DNA of 64,000 nt from assembly GCA_902796965.1 (NCBI GenBank), contig CADBRA010000052.1, positions 1 to 64,000 on the forward strand, in the 5' to 3' direction. This DNA is from an uncultured Eubacteriales bacterium (GTDB lineage: Bacteria > Bacillota > Clostridia > Peptostreptococcales > Anaerovoracaceae). Below are positions 1 to 6,829 of the stretch, piece after piece. Position numbers and translations under genes: made by a program. Position 1 is the first letter of the stretch. Every line of letters begins with the position of its first letter. The notes under the pieces were generated by a model. It saw only the letters and a list, made by a program, of their open reading frames with translations, had not been told where the DNA came from and ran no database searches.

Positions 1-1149
1 GGACTTAATTCTCTGATCTCAAGAAGACTCGGCGAAAAGCGCGAGGCTGATGCCAATTCAGCTGCTACGCATGGCATGATTCTGATCTTATTCAACTCTG
101 TTGTTTTCCTTTTAATAGGGCTTTTTACATCAAGGCCGTTTTACAACTGGTATTCAGATGATCCTTCGCTCGTTAACATGGCGACCCAGTATGGGCAGAT
201 AGTGCTCTGTGTGTCGGTTTTCCTGTTTGCGCAGACAACATTTGAGAAAATTCTCCAGGGCACCGGTAACATGCTGATGCCGATGATCTCAAACATGATC
301 GGATGCGTCGTAAACATTATCCTCGATCCGATACTCATATTCGGCCTTCTCGGAGCACCTGAACTCGGCGTGGTCGGAGCAGCTGCCGCTACTGTAATCG
401 GACAGGCCTGCGGTTGTCTCGCTGTTTCCATGTTCGTTCTCAAAAAGCAACAGATCATAAAGATCAGCTTCAGGAATTTCAAATTTTCCTGGGCCACTAT
501 CAAAGACATATATGTAGTTGCGCTGCCGGGAATGGTAATGCAGGCAATTCCCTCATTTGTCAACATCGCGCTCAACCAGATACTGATCGGCTTTTCTGTC
601 AGTGCCGTTTCTGTGCTCGGCGTATACTTCAGGCTGCAGTCGTTCGTGTTTATGCCTGTATTCGGTCTTACCCAGGGAGCTATGCCTATCATGGGCTACA
701 ATTATGGTGCAAAGAACAGAAAAAGGCTTACAAAGACGATACATCTCACTCTCAGAGTCAGTATCATAATCATGATAATCGGAACTGTTGTTTTCCAACT
801 GTTCCCGGATCAGCTGCTTGCTATATTCGATGCGTCTTACCAGATGCTCGAAATGGGCAGAATGGCCATGAGACTCCTAAGCATCTGCTTCGTGCCGGCC
901 GCTGTAGGTATCACGTTCTCCACGCTTTTCCAGGCTCTTGGCCATGGCATATACAGTCTCATTATGACGCTCATAAGACAGTGTTTCGCCATTCTCCCAA
1001 TCGCGTACTTCCTTTCTAAAGTAATAGGCGTAAACGGAGTGTGGGCTGCATATCCGATGGCGGAAACGGCTGGTATTACGGCGGCGATACTGTTCTACAG
1101 ACATATTTATAAAAAGGAAATCCGAAATCTTCCTGACGGGGCCGAATAA
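1..1149 (+). CDS. MATE family multidrug/toxin exporter, 5'-truncated by window edge
   Basis: This is an inner-membrane antiporter of the MATE/MatE family, which exports organic cations or drugs in exchange for Na+ or H+. The reading frame is open from base 1 and already shows a loop typical of the family (SRRLGEKREADA), so the start lies outside the window. About 382 residues remain, with repeated hydrophobic segments and the family-like stretch GLTQGAMPIMGYNYGAKN in the second half. The first methionine in the window (base 76) lies inside a membrane segment and is not the true start. A second, unrelated MATE gene lies on the other strand near 8.7-10.0 kb. The substrate cannot be read from sequence. 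Confidence 0.9.
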   Translation, partial: GLNSLISRRLGEKREADANSAATHGMILILFNSVVFLLIGLFTSRPFYNWYSDDPSLVNMATQYGQIVLCVSVFLFAQTTFEKILQGTGNMLMPMISNMIGCVVNIILDPILIFGLLGAPELGVVGAAAATVIGQACGCLAVSMFVLKKQQIIKISFRNFKFSWATIKDIYVVALPGMVMQAIPSFVNIALNQILIGFSVSAVSVLGVYFRLQSFVFMPVFGLTQGAMPIMGYNYGAKNRKRLTKTIHLTLRVSIIIMIIGTVVFQLFPDQLLAIFDASYQMLEMGRMAMRLLSICFVPAAVGITFSTLFQALGHGIYSLIMTLIRQCFAILPIAYFLSKVIGVNGVWAAYPMAETAGITAAILFYRHIYKKEIRNLPDGAE

Positions 1150-1358
1150 ACTAAAAGCTCCGGCGAAAATCCCACAGTGAAACGCACTGATGATATTCAA
1201 AACTGACGTCCGGAGGCAGACATCGCAGCAGCTGTTTTCAGTTATACATTTTAATATTATGTATTATGCGGAAAATCGCACGGCTTTTACCAGCCGGCTT
1301 AATTCACTTTGATTTTTCATGATATTTTTATGATCAGCAGCATACATTCAGAGTGTCC

Positions 1359-1384
1359 ATGTGATAATATTAATCACATATAAT
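1359..1384 (+). promoter_or_regulatory. Palindromic operator overlapping a -10 box, upstream of the nitrilase gene
   Basis: ATGTGAT and ATCACAT form a perfect 7-bp inverted repeat around a 7-nt AT centre. The last base of the right arm begins a consensus TATAAT (1379-1384), about 25 nt ahead of the start codon. A protein bound here would block RNA polymerase. The -35 region is weak. The half-sites resemble CRP/FNR half-sites, but the spacing does not fit either exactly, so the regulator is unknown. Confidence 0.5.
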
Positions 1385-1409
1385 TTGGTTGTGAAAGGAT
1401 GTGATTCTC

Positions 1410-2243
1410 TTGTTAAATATAAAAATTGCTCAGGTTCAGATGCCTCAATACAATTCAGTTAATGAAGCGCTCGACGCTGCGTCCGATGCTGTTGCAAGAG
1501 CCGCAGCCATGAGAGCTGACATGGTATGCCTGCCTGAGATGTTCATAACTCACTATGACAATCAGTCAATGAAGCGCGATGCCGTCGAAGAAGGCGGATA
1601 CGAGCTCACAAGGCTGGCCGAAATGGCGGACAGATACAATATCTATCTCCAGGCAGGCACAGTTCCGGAAGACGCCGAAGGAAAAATATACAACACCGCT
1701 TATCTTTTCGACAGAAACGGAGCTCAGATAGCGAAACACCGCAAAATACATCTGTTCGACGTCGACATAAAAGGCGGACAGAGTTTCAGAGAATCAGACA
1801 CACTGTCTCCCGGAAATGAAATCACGGTTGCTGCAACTGAATTCGGCCGTATCGGCATAGCCGTCTGCTACGACATGCGCTTTCCCGAATTATTCAGGCT
1901 CATGGCTCTCAAGGGTGCCAGGCTCGTGCTCGTGCCGGCCTCATTCAACACAGTAACAGGCCCGGCTCACTGGGACATCTGCTTCAGGTCCATGGGCATG
2001 TACAACCAGTTCTTCATCGCAGGCACATCATCAGCATTCACAGAAGACTCATCGTATCATTCCTACGGGCACACTATGATCTGTGATCCGTGGGGAAGCG
2101 TGCTAGGCCAGCTCGACGAAAATCCGGGCGTTCTAATGACAGATATAGATCTTGACAGGACGGCGGATATCAGAAACCAGCTGCCAATACTAAAGAACAG
2201 ACGCACAGACATATACGATACGATCGAGATCAACAGGCCATAA
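1410..2243 (+). CDS. Carbon-nitrogen hydrolase (nitrilase superfamily, omega-amidase-like)
   Basis: This is a predicted cytosolic amidase of the nitrilase superfamily; the closest functional type is omega-amidase/Nit2, which hydrolyses alpha-ketoglutaramate or similar amides. The Glu-Lys-Cys triad is visible: Glu in CLPEMF, Lys in KHRKIHLFD and Cys in VCYDMRFPE. About 277 residues is normal for a single-domain member. I place the start at TTG 1410 rather than GTG 1401 because the near-perfect Shine-Dalgarno AAAGGATGTGAT lies immediately before and across 1401 and is correctly spaced for the TTG. The gene stands alone between a palindromic operator and a strong terminator. Exact substrate is inferred from family only. 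Confidence 0.85.
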   Translation: MLNIKIAQVQMPQYNSVNEALDAASDAVARAAAMRADMVCLPEMFITHYDNQSMKRDAVEEGGYELTRLAEMADRYNIYLQAGTVPEDAEGKIYNTAYLFDRNGAQIAKHRKIHLFDVDIKGGQSFRESDTLSPGNEITVAATEFGRIGIAVCYDMRFPELFRLMALKGARLVLVPASFNTVTGPAHWDICFRSMGMYNQFFIAGTSSAFTEDSSYHSYGHTMICDPWGSVLGQLDENPGVLMTDIDLDRTADIRNQLPILKNRRTDIYDTIEINRP

Positions 2244-2306
2244 TATCTGAAGACATCAGTTTATACTGTTAGGAAATGACTGCTCACCGATGAATATACA
2301 CATAAA

Positions 2307-2340
2307 AAGGAGGAACCCACGTTCCTCCTTAGTTTTTCTG
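2307..2340 (+). terminator. Intrinsic terminator after the nitrilase gene
   Basis: A perfect 10-bp stem (AAGGAGGAAC / GTTCCTCCTT) with a CCAC loop is followed by AGTTTTTCT. An A-rich run on the other side could make it partly bidirectional with the converging queF. Confidence 0.85.
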
Positions 2341-2405
2341 CATAAAACCATATTTACTTCAGTTTCGTTTTTCAGGACCAGCACTGCTGCTGCATCCGCG
2401 TTCAC

Positions 2406-2420
2406 GTCCGCTCCGCGGAC
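2406..2420. repeat. Mini-hairpin repeat, GTCCGC-TCC-GCGGAC
   Basis: Perfect 6-bp stem with a TCC triloop, between the nitrilase terminator and the queF stop codon. It belongs to the dispersed mini-hairpin family described in the findings. Confidence 0.7.
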
Positions 2421-2429
2421 AGCTAAAAC

Positions 2430-2921
2430 CTATCTGTTGTCTATTTTCTCAGGATACATGTCGTGGTGCGCAAGCCTGTCAAATGCGATTTTCTCCCATC
2501 TTGTGCCGGATTTACCGTAATTGCAGTACGGGTCTATCGATATGCCGCCTCTGGGCAGAAATCTTCCGAGTACTTCGATATATCTCGGATCCATAAGCTT
2601 TATAAGATCGTCCATTATGATATTAACGCAGTCCTCGTGAAAATCACCGTGGTTTCTGAAGCTGAAAAGATATAGTTTAAGCGACTTGCTCTCGACCATC
2701 TTCACATCCGGAACATACGATATCGTGATCTCCGCAAAATCCGGCTGCCCTGTAATCGGGCAGAGGCTCGTGAACTCCGGACAGTTAAACTTGACGAAAT
2801 AGTCTCTTTCCTGATGCTTGTTCACAAATGTCTCCAGCACCGACGGATCATAATCCATGCTGTATTTTACCGATTTGTTTCCGAGAAGTGTCAGACCTTC
2901 TCTCTCTTCTTCTGTTCTCAT
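2430..2921 (-). CDS. queF: NADPH-dependent 7-cyano-7-deazaguanine (preQ0) reductase
   Basis: QueF reduces the nitrile of preQ0 to the aminomethyl group of preQ1, the base later inserted into tRNA by Tgt on the way to queuosine. At 163 aa it is the short, unimodular Firmicute form of the T-fold family. The catalytic Cys lies in [11 protein letters not shown] (about C54) with the catalytic Asp at about 61. The QueF signature ESKSLKLY (about 77-84) and the FHED motif (about 94-97) are both present. It is the last gene of the queD-queE-folE-queF operon, 30 nt after folE. Confidence in family and role is high. Confidence 0.95.
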   Translation of the reverse strand: MRTEEEREGLTLLGNKSVKYSMDYDPSVLETFVNKHQERDYFVKFNCPEFTSLCPITGQPDFAEITISYVPDVKMVESKSLKLYLFSFRNHGDFHEDCVNIIMDDLIKLMDPRYIEVLGRFLPRGGISIDPYCNYGKSGTRWEKIAFDRLAHHDMYPEKIDNR

Positions 2922-2951
2922 TTTATTTTTCTCATGCTTTCCTTCTGCCGC

Positions 2952-3524
2952 CTAAACAGTGCCAAATATACTTCTGAATAATTCAGGTTCTATCTTGAAT
3001 CTGCCCCTGAGCGTCGTCGTAACTGTTTCCGAATTGACTTTTTTTACTCCTCTCGCCGCCATACAGCCGTGGTGAGCCTTTATGACGACTGCTACGTCTT
3101 CAGAGCCAGATATTTTCTGAATCACATAAGCGAGATCAGAGCCTATTCGCTCCTGCAGCTGCAGACGCCTGCTGACAGCATCGGCAGCCCTTGCTATTTT
3201 GCTCAGTCCGATAACGCGGCCGTGCGGTATATAAGCAACTGAGATCTTCATGTCATACATAAGCATCAGATGATGCTCACATATGCTGAATGTATCTATG
3301 TCCCTCACTACGACAACGTCATCGTTCTCAACCGGACATTCAAAAGTCTTGTCGCACATCTCCGCTATTTCGTCATTTGTCAGCGCAATACCCGAAAATA
3401 TTTCCTCGCACATGCGCGCCGCACGGTCAGGTGTTTCCACAAGGCCTTCTCTGTCCGGATCCTCACCTATAGCTTCCAGCAATCCTCTTATGTGTTTTCT
3501 GACTTCATCTTTATTGATAGCCAT
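2952..3524 (-). CDS. folE: GTP cyclohydrolase I
   Basis: FolE converts GTP to 7,8-dihydroneopterin triphosphate, the shared first step of folate and queuosine synthesis. The zinc ligands are visible as Cys and His in SICEHHLM (about C82 and H85) and Cys in HHGCMAARG (about C154). The core stretch VIGLSKIARAADAVSRRLQ is typical, and 190 aa is the normal length. Its position between queE and queF suggests this copy feeds deazapurine synthesis; whether the genome has another folate-dedicated copy is unknown. The ribosome binding site AGAGGTGT lies in the second unit of a 17-bp tandem duplication whose first unit ends queE. Confidence 0.96.
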   Translation of the reverse strand: MAINKDEVRKHIRGLLEAIGEDPDREGLVETPDRAARMCEEIFSGIALTNDEIAEMCDKTFECPVENDDVVVVRDIDTFSICEHHLMLMYDMKISVAYIPHGRVIGLSKIARAADAVSRRLQLQERIGSDLAYVIQKISGSEDVAVVIKAHHGCMAARGVKKVNSETVTTTLRGRFKIEPELFRSIFGTV

Positions 3525-3530
3525 TTATAA

Positions 3531-3564
3531 TATACACCTCTTCTGACTATACACCTCTTCTGTC
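3531..3564. repeat. 17-bp tandem duplication across the queE end and folE ribosome binding site
   Basis: TATACACCTCTTCTGAC (plus strand) is followed directly by a copy with one mismatch. On the coding strand each unit carries AGAAGAGGTGTATA. One copy forms the last codons and stop of queE, and the other supplies the folE Shine-Dalgarno. Confidence 0.75.
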
Positions 3565-4230
3565 TGGATCCCATATGATCTTGTGAATCTGGATACCGAT
3601 CCTCACCCCATTGAGTCTGTTCTTCAGCAAGAAATCGACGATTTTCTCAGGTTCAAGACTTCCGAAAACAGGATTAATGAAAACACCGCACCTGCCCTGA
3701 AGATCAAATTCTCTGATGATGTCAAGCGCCCTTTCAAGATCTCTTTCAGATGATGCAACCAGCTTGACGGAATCTTTTTCCTTAAGCAGCTTCATATTCG
3801 AGAGCTTCATCTCCGCTTCCATGCCGCTGTCGGGCAGTTTATAATCCATCGTGAAAATCGGCCTGTTTTTAAGCGCTGCAAACGGTGCAATGCTGACGCT
3901 GCCATTCGTCTCTATTTCGATGGAATGATCATTTCCGTCACTCTGCAGAGCATCGATAAGTTCTGTAAGGCCGTCCTGCAGAAGCGGCTCACCTCCTGTA
4001 AGAGTCACGTTCCTGATGCCTGACGCCCCGACTATATCACATATTTCGTCTGTGCTCATCTCAGTGAAGTTTTCTACTCCGGGACTTCCGGCGCATCTCG
4101 CCCACGCTGTATCACAGTACGCACATCTCAGATTGCATCCGGCAAATCTCACAAAATACGCAGGCTCTCCGCATCTCTGACCTTCTCCGTTTATACTCGC
4201 GAAATGTTCTGCTACAAGAAATAATCTCAT
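3547..4230 (-). CDS. queE: 7-carboxy-7-deazaguanine synthase, radical SAM
   Basis: QueE is a radical-SAM enzyme that contracts 6-carboxytetrahydropterin to 7-carboxy-7-deazaguanine. The cluster motif is CNLRCAYC (C32, C36, C39), preceded by the conserved INGEGQRCGEPAYFVRFAGC. The GGEP SAM-binding motif (TLTGGEPLLQ) follows. At 227 aa the length is normal. Its ATG overlaps the queD stop by 4 nt, so the two are translationally coupled. The following pathway enzyme, QueC (to preQ0), is not in the window. Confidence 0.95.
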   Translation of the reverse strand: MRLFLVAEHFASINGEGQRCGEPAYFVRFAGCNLRCAYCDTAWARCAGSPGVENFTEMSTDEICDIVGASGIRNVTLTGGEPLLQDGLTELIDALQSDGNDHSIEIETNGSVSIAPFAALKNRPIFTMDYKLPDSGMEAEMKLSNMKLLKEKDSVKLVASSERDLERALDIIREFDLQGRCGVFINPVFGSLEPEKIVDFLLKNRLNGVRIGIQIHKIIWDPDRRGV

Positions 4231-4667
4231 GCCGGACCGCCTTCCGAATAACAGGCGCAGTTATTAGGCGTCTCATATACTTCTGTCTCTTTTACAGGTA
4301 TACCTTTCTCTTTGAGCTTTTCAAAAAAATACTTAGCAAAGTTTTCTGCTGTCGGTCTGAAATCCATTTCGATTATTCTGAAATTCTCTTCTCTGAGTGC
4401 CTCGAGCGTTTTCTGCTTCAGACTTCCTTTTTCTATTATAAGGCTGTGGTCCAGAAAATCAGCTTCATTTCTGAGGGCAGATTTAATATCTGCAAAATCC
4501 ATCACCATGCCGCGGCAGTAGCCGTCTTCAATCAGCGTCTGCGACACAGCCTTTATAACAACACGCCACCTGTGGCCGTGTATGTTTCTGCACTTGCCAT
4601 CATATCCGGCAAGAAAATGAGCCGAGTCAAAACTCGCTTCAGTCTTCAATGTGTAAATGTCAATCAT
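4227..4667 (-). CDS. queD: 6-carboxy-5,6,7,8-tetrahydropterin synthase
   Basis: QueD, a small T-fold enzyme of the PTPS family, turns dihydroneopterin triphosphate into 6-carboxytetrahydropterin. Zinc ligands are His in FDSAHFL and the two His of NIHGHRW; the catalytic Cys is in GKCRN, four residues before the first of these His. Glu in VYETPNNCACY near the C-terminus matches the family. The start is uncertain. The ATG chosen sits directly after GGAG, which is unusually tight; an in-frame TTG lies 6 nt upstream without a ribosome site. The gene heads the operon behind an attenuator and a probable preQ1 riboswitch. Confidence 0.9.
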   Translation of the reverse strand: MIDIYTLKTEASFDSAHFLAGYDGKCRNIHGHRWRVVIKAVSQTLIEDGYCRGMVMDFADIKSALRNEADFLDHSLIIEKGSLKQKTLEALREENFRIIEMDFRPTAENFAKYFFEKLKEKGIPVKETEVYETPNNCACYSEGGPA

Positions 4668-4674
4668 CTCCAAT

Positions 4675-4695
4675 AAAAAAGGGCGCTGTGCGCCC
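4675..4695 (-). terminator. Transcription attenuator ahead of queD
   Basis: On the minus strand GGGCGC-ACA-GCGCCC is followed by six T, directly before the queD ribosome site. Its first arm overlaps the second arm of an alternative hairpin, CCCTG/CAGGG (4697-4712), so the two structures are mutually exclusive. That is the layout of a riboswitch expression platform. Confidence 0.75.
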
Positions 4696-4713
4696 CTGTA
4701 TACTATTCAGGGT

Positions 4714-4754
4714 CCTGGTTTTATTTTATGACAGGATGGCACCGGCGAACTGTC
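4714..4754 (-). promoter_or_regulatory. Probable preQ1-I riboswitch aptamer
   Basis: On the transcript, GACAG pairs with CTGTC around a loop that begins TTCG and ends CCATC. An A-rich tail, ATAAAATAAAACCAGG, follows. This matches the small H-type pseudoknot of preQ1 class I: a 5-bp P1, a UUCG-type loop and an A-rich tail ending in GG that can pair back to the loop CC. It lies in the leader of a preQ1 biosynthesis operon and just before an attenuator. The loop is slightly longer than usual (15 nt). Called from motif and context, not from a covariance model. Confidence 0.6.
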
Positions 4755-4801
4755 CGTATTATATTATGTGGCAGCCGGACATATCAATCTGACTGCACGT
4801 A

Positions 4802-4830
4802 ATTGTATATTTTTATATACATAATGTCAA
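4802..4830 (-). promoter_or_regulatory. Sigma-A promoter of the queuosine operon
   Basis: Consensus -35 TTGACA, a 17-nt spacer and -10 TACAAT on the minus strand. Predicted transcription starts near 4795, giving a leader of about 130 nt that holds the riboswitch and attenuator. Confidence 0.8.
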
Positions 4831-4925
4831 CCAGATAACGATAATAATGTTATATTAGATCCGCGCCGCTGCCTGAAACGTCTGCGCCTGAGACAGCAGG
4901 CACATTATTATGTTATTTACGGTTG

Positions 4926-6707
4926 TCAGCCGGCGAATTCTTTTATGCCGGCGACTATACGCGTGATTATGTCAACTCTCGAAAACGGAGTCACTATATA
5001 GTATCCGTCGACGCATGAATTCATGCGTCTAGCGAAATCGAGAGATATTTCGACAGCGAGCTCGGTGCACTCATCTCGCGTTTTTCCTTCGTAACGCTCG
5101 ATAATATCTTCTCCGACTGTTATTCCTGATATCTCTGAATTCATGAATCTGCCGTTTCTGCTGCTCACTACCGGTATAATTCCCCCGAGTATCTTTGCAT
5201 CGAGTGTCTCGTGCGCAAACTGCAGATTTCTGAGAGCATCATCAGTAAGTACCGGTTGAGTCAGGAAACACGAAACTCCGTTCTTTATCTTCTCTTCCGC
5301 GAGTCTGAGCTGAATATCAAATTTCCTTGAATTTACATTCAGTGCTCCGTATATGCGGAACGGACTGTCGAGTTCGTTTTCATTAAGAGATCTGATGAAA
5401 TTCGCGAGCATCCTCGAATTGAACTGAAAGACACTCTTTACTTCGTCGCGCTCCGCGGACGGTACAGGATCTCCTGTAATAGTAAGCACATTCCTGATGC
5501 CTTCCATTGACAGAGCGAGCAGCAGTGCCTTTGTAGCATTCAGATTTCTGTCTCTGCACGTCATGTGAGGAATTGTCTCTATATCGAGCTCACGCTTGAG
5601 CTTGCTCGCCATCAGGCACGAATCCATGTGCGCACGCGCTGTCGGACAGTCAGCGAGAGTTATAGCATCTACGCCGGCGCCTCTGAGCTGCCATGCGCCG
5701 GCCATAAATTTATTCGCATCAGAATCACGCGGCGTATCCAGTTCCACTGCTATGACTTTTTTGCCAGACTCGATCTTTTTCCAAAGCCGGTTATTTTCAC
5801 GCTTAGTTGTTCTTGTAACCGAATGCGGTCTTACACGCGGAGCCTTTCTCCTGCCGCCGTCACTGCGCATCCGCTCCGAAATCCGCTTTATGAACTCCGG
5901 TCTTGTTCCGCAGCAGCCGCCTACGATCGTAACGCCGTCATTCAGCAGATTTTCTACGCCATCCGCGAAGAATTCTGGATCAGAATTATAGTAGATCCGG
6001 CGCCCCGAAACTCTCGGATATCCGCCGTTCGGCATAGCGCAGACAATATCTCCGCCTATGTCAGCACTCCTGAGGAGCTGTTCCATATGCATGACGGAAA
6101 GCATGCAGTTAAGACCATACGCATCCACTGACTTTGCTTTTCTCGCTTCATCAAAGAGATCGAGATAATAGCAGCCTTCTCTCGTGTATCCGTCGGACTG
6201 AACTGAAAACGAGACTATGACAAACGCGTCTGGAACGGCCTTTTTTATCGTTTCAGCCGCTTCGGAAATGCAGGAGAAACTGCTGTTCGTTTCAAAAATA
6301 TAGTGTTTTATTCCGTGTTCAGCGTATATCATGCACATCTTTTTCAGTGCGTCAGCCGTATTCCGCTCGTCAGTTCCAGTCACAGGTCCGATATCGGCAA
6401 AGACATATATGTCTCTTCCGGCTTCATCTGCGGCTTTCTGAGCTATGCTTATGCCGGCTTCTAAAGTTTTTTCGAACCTATTTCCTGAAAACACGTCGTT
6501 AAGCGGATTTACCGAAAATGTGTTAGTCTTTATCGCGTTTGCGCCGGCTTCTATATACTGCCTGTGGATCTCGAGCACGTATTCAGGATGAGTTATATTA
6601 GCCAGCTCACACGGCTCCTGATCATCACCATGTATCTCGCTGAAATACGTGCCCATCGCGCCGTCGAACAGCAGCGCGTTTTCCTTCAAAAATTCTCTTA
6701 TCTCCAT
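4926..6707 (-). CDS. Bifunctional homocysteine S-methyltransferase / methylenetetrahydrofolate reductase
   Basis: Two domains are fused in 593 aa. Residues 1 to about 285 form a zinc-dependent homocysteine methyltransferase (BHMT/MetH-N type), beginning with LLFDGAMGTYF; the zinc cysteines are C201 (YGLNCML) and C265/C266 (VGGCCGTRP). From about 313 to the end is a MetF-type flavoprotein that reduces 5,10-methylene-THF to 5-methyl-THF, with LTITGDPVP and VSCFLTQPV stretches. The arrangement resembles B. subtilis YitJ. There is no cobalamin-binding domain, so any methyl transfer is direct or depends on a partner. It is monocistronic, and no S-box-like leader was found in the roughly 120-nt upstream gap. 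Confidence 0.9.
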   Translation of the reverse strand: MEIREFLKENALLFDGAMGTYFSEIHGDDQEPCELANITHPEYVLEIHRQYIEAGANAIKTNTFSVNPLNDVFSGNRFEKTLEAGISIAQKAADEAGRDIYVFADIGPVTGTDERNTADALKKMCMIYAEHGIKHYIFETNSSFSCISEAAETIKKAVPDAFVIVSFSVQSDGYTREGCYYLDLFDEARKAKSVDAYGLNCMLSVMHMEQLLRSADIGGDIVCAMPNGGYPRVSGRRIYYNSDPEFFADGVENLLNDGVTIVGGCCGTRPEFIKRISERMRSDGGRRKAPRVRPHSVTRTTKRENNRLWKKIESGKKVIAVELDTPRDSDANKFMAGAWQLRGAGVDAITLADCPTARAHMDSCLMASKLKRELDIETIPHMTCRDRNLNATKALLLALSMEGIRNVLTITGDPVPSAERDEVKSVFQFNSRMLANFIRSLNENELDSPFRIYGALNVNSRKFDIQLRLAEEKIKNGVSCFLTQPVLTDDALRNLQFAHETLDAKILGGIIPVVSSRNGRFMNSEISGITVGEDIIERYEGKTRDECTELAVEISLDFARRMNSCVDGYYIVTPFSRVDIITRIVAGIKEFAG

Positions 6708-6750
6708 GTTACCTAAATCCTGTCGTCTAATTGCCCCTTTTATATATTAC

Positions 6751-6789
6751 TATAAAAACAGCCGGAACCCTGTCGTCAGAATTCCGGCT
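6751..6789 (-). terminator. Intrinsic terminator after pckA
   Basis: On the minus strand an 8-bp stem (AGCCGGAA / TTCCGGCT) is followed by GTTTTTATA. It separates pckA from the methyltransferase/reductase gene. Confidence 0.85.
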
Positions 6790-6829
6790 TCAGTCATGAT
6801 TTCGATCTGTAATCGCAATTAAAATGTAT

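Noticed and set aside
414-1019. 201-codon frame overlapping the MATE gene on the same strand
   Set aside because: It lies entirely inside a clear MATE coding region in another frame.
5446-5460. Further mini-hairpin copies at 5446, 9311, 15219 and 53988
   Set aside because: The GC-TCC-GC core is present, but the flanks pair for only three or four bases, so they were not counted as members.
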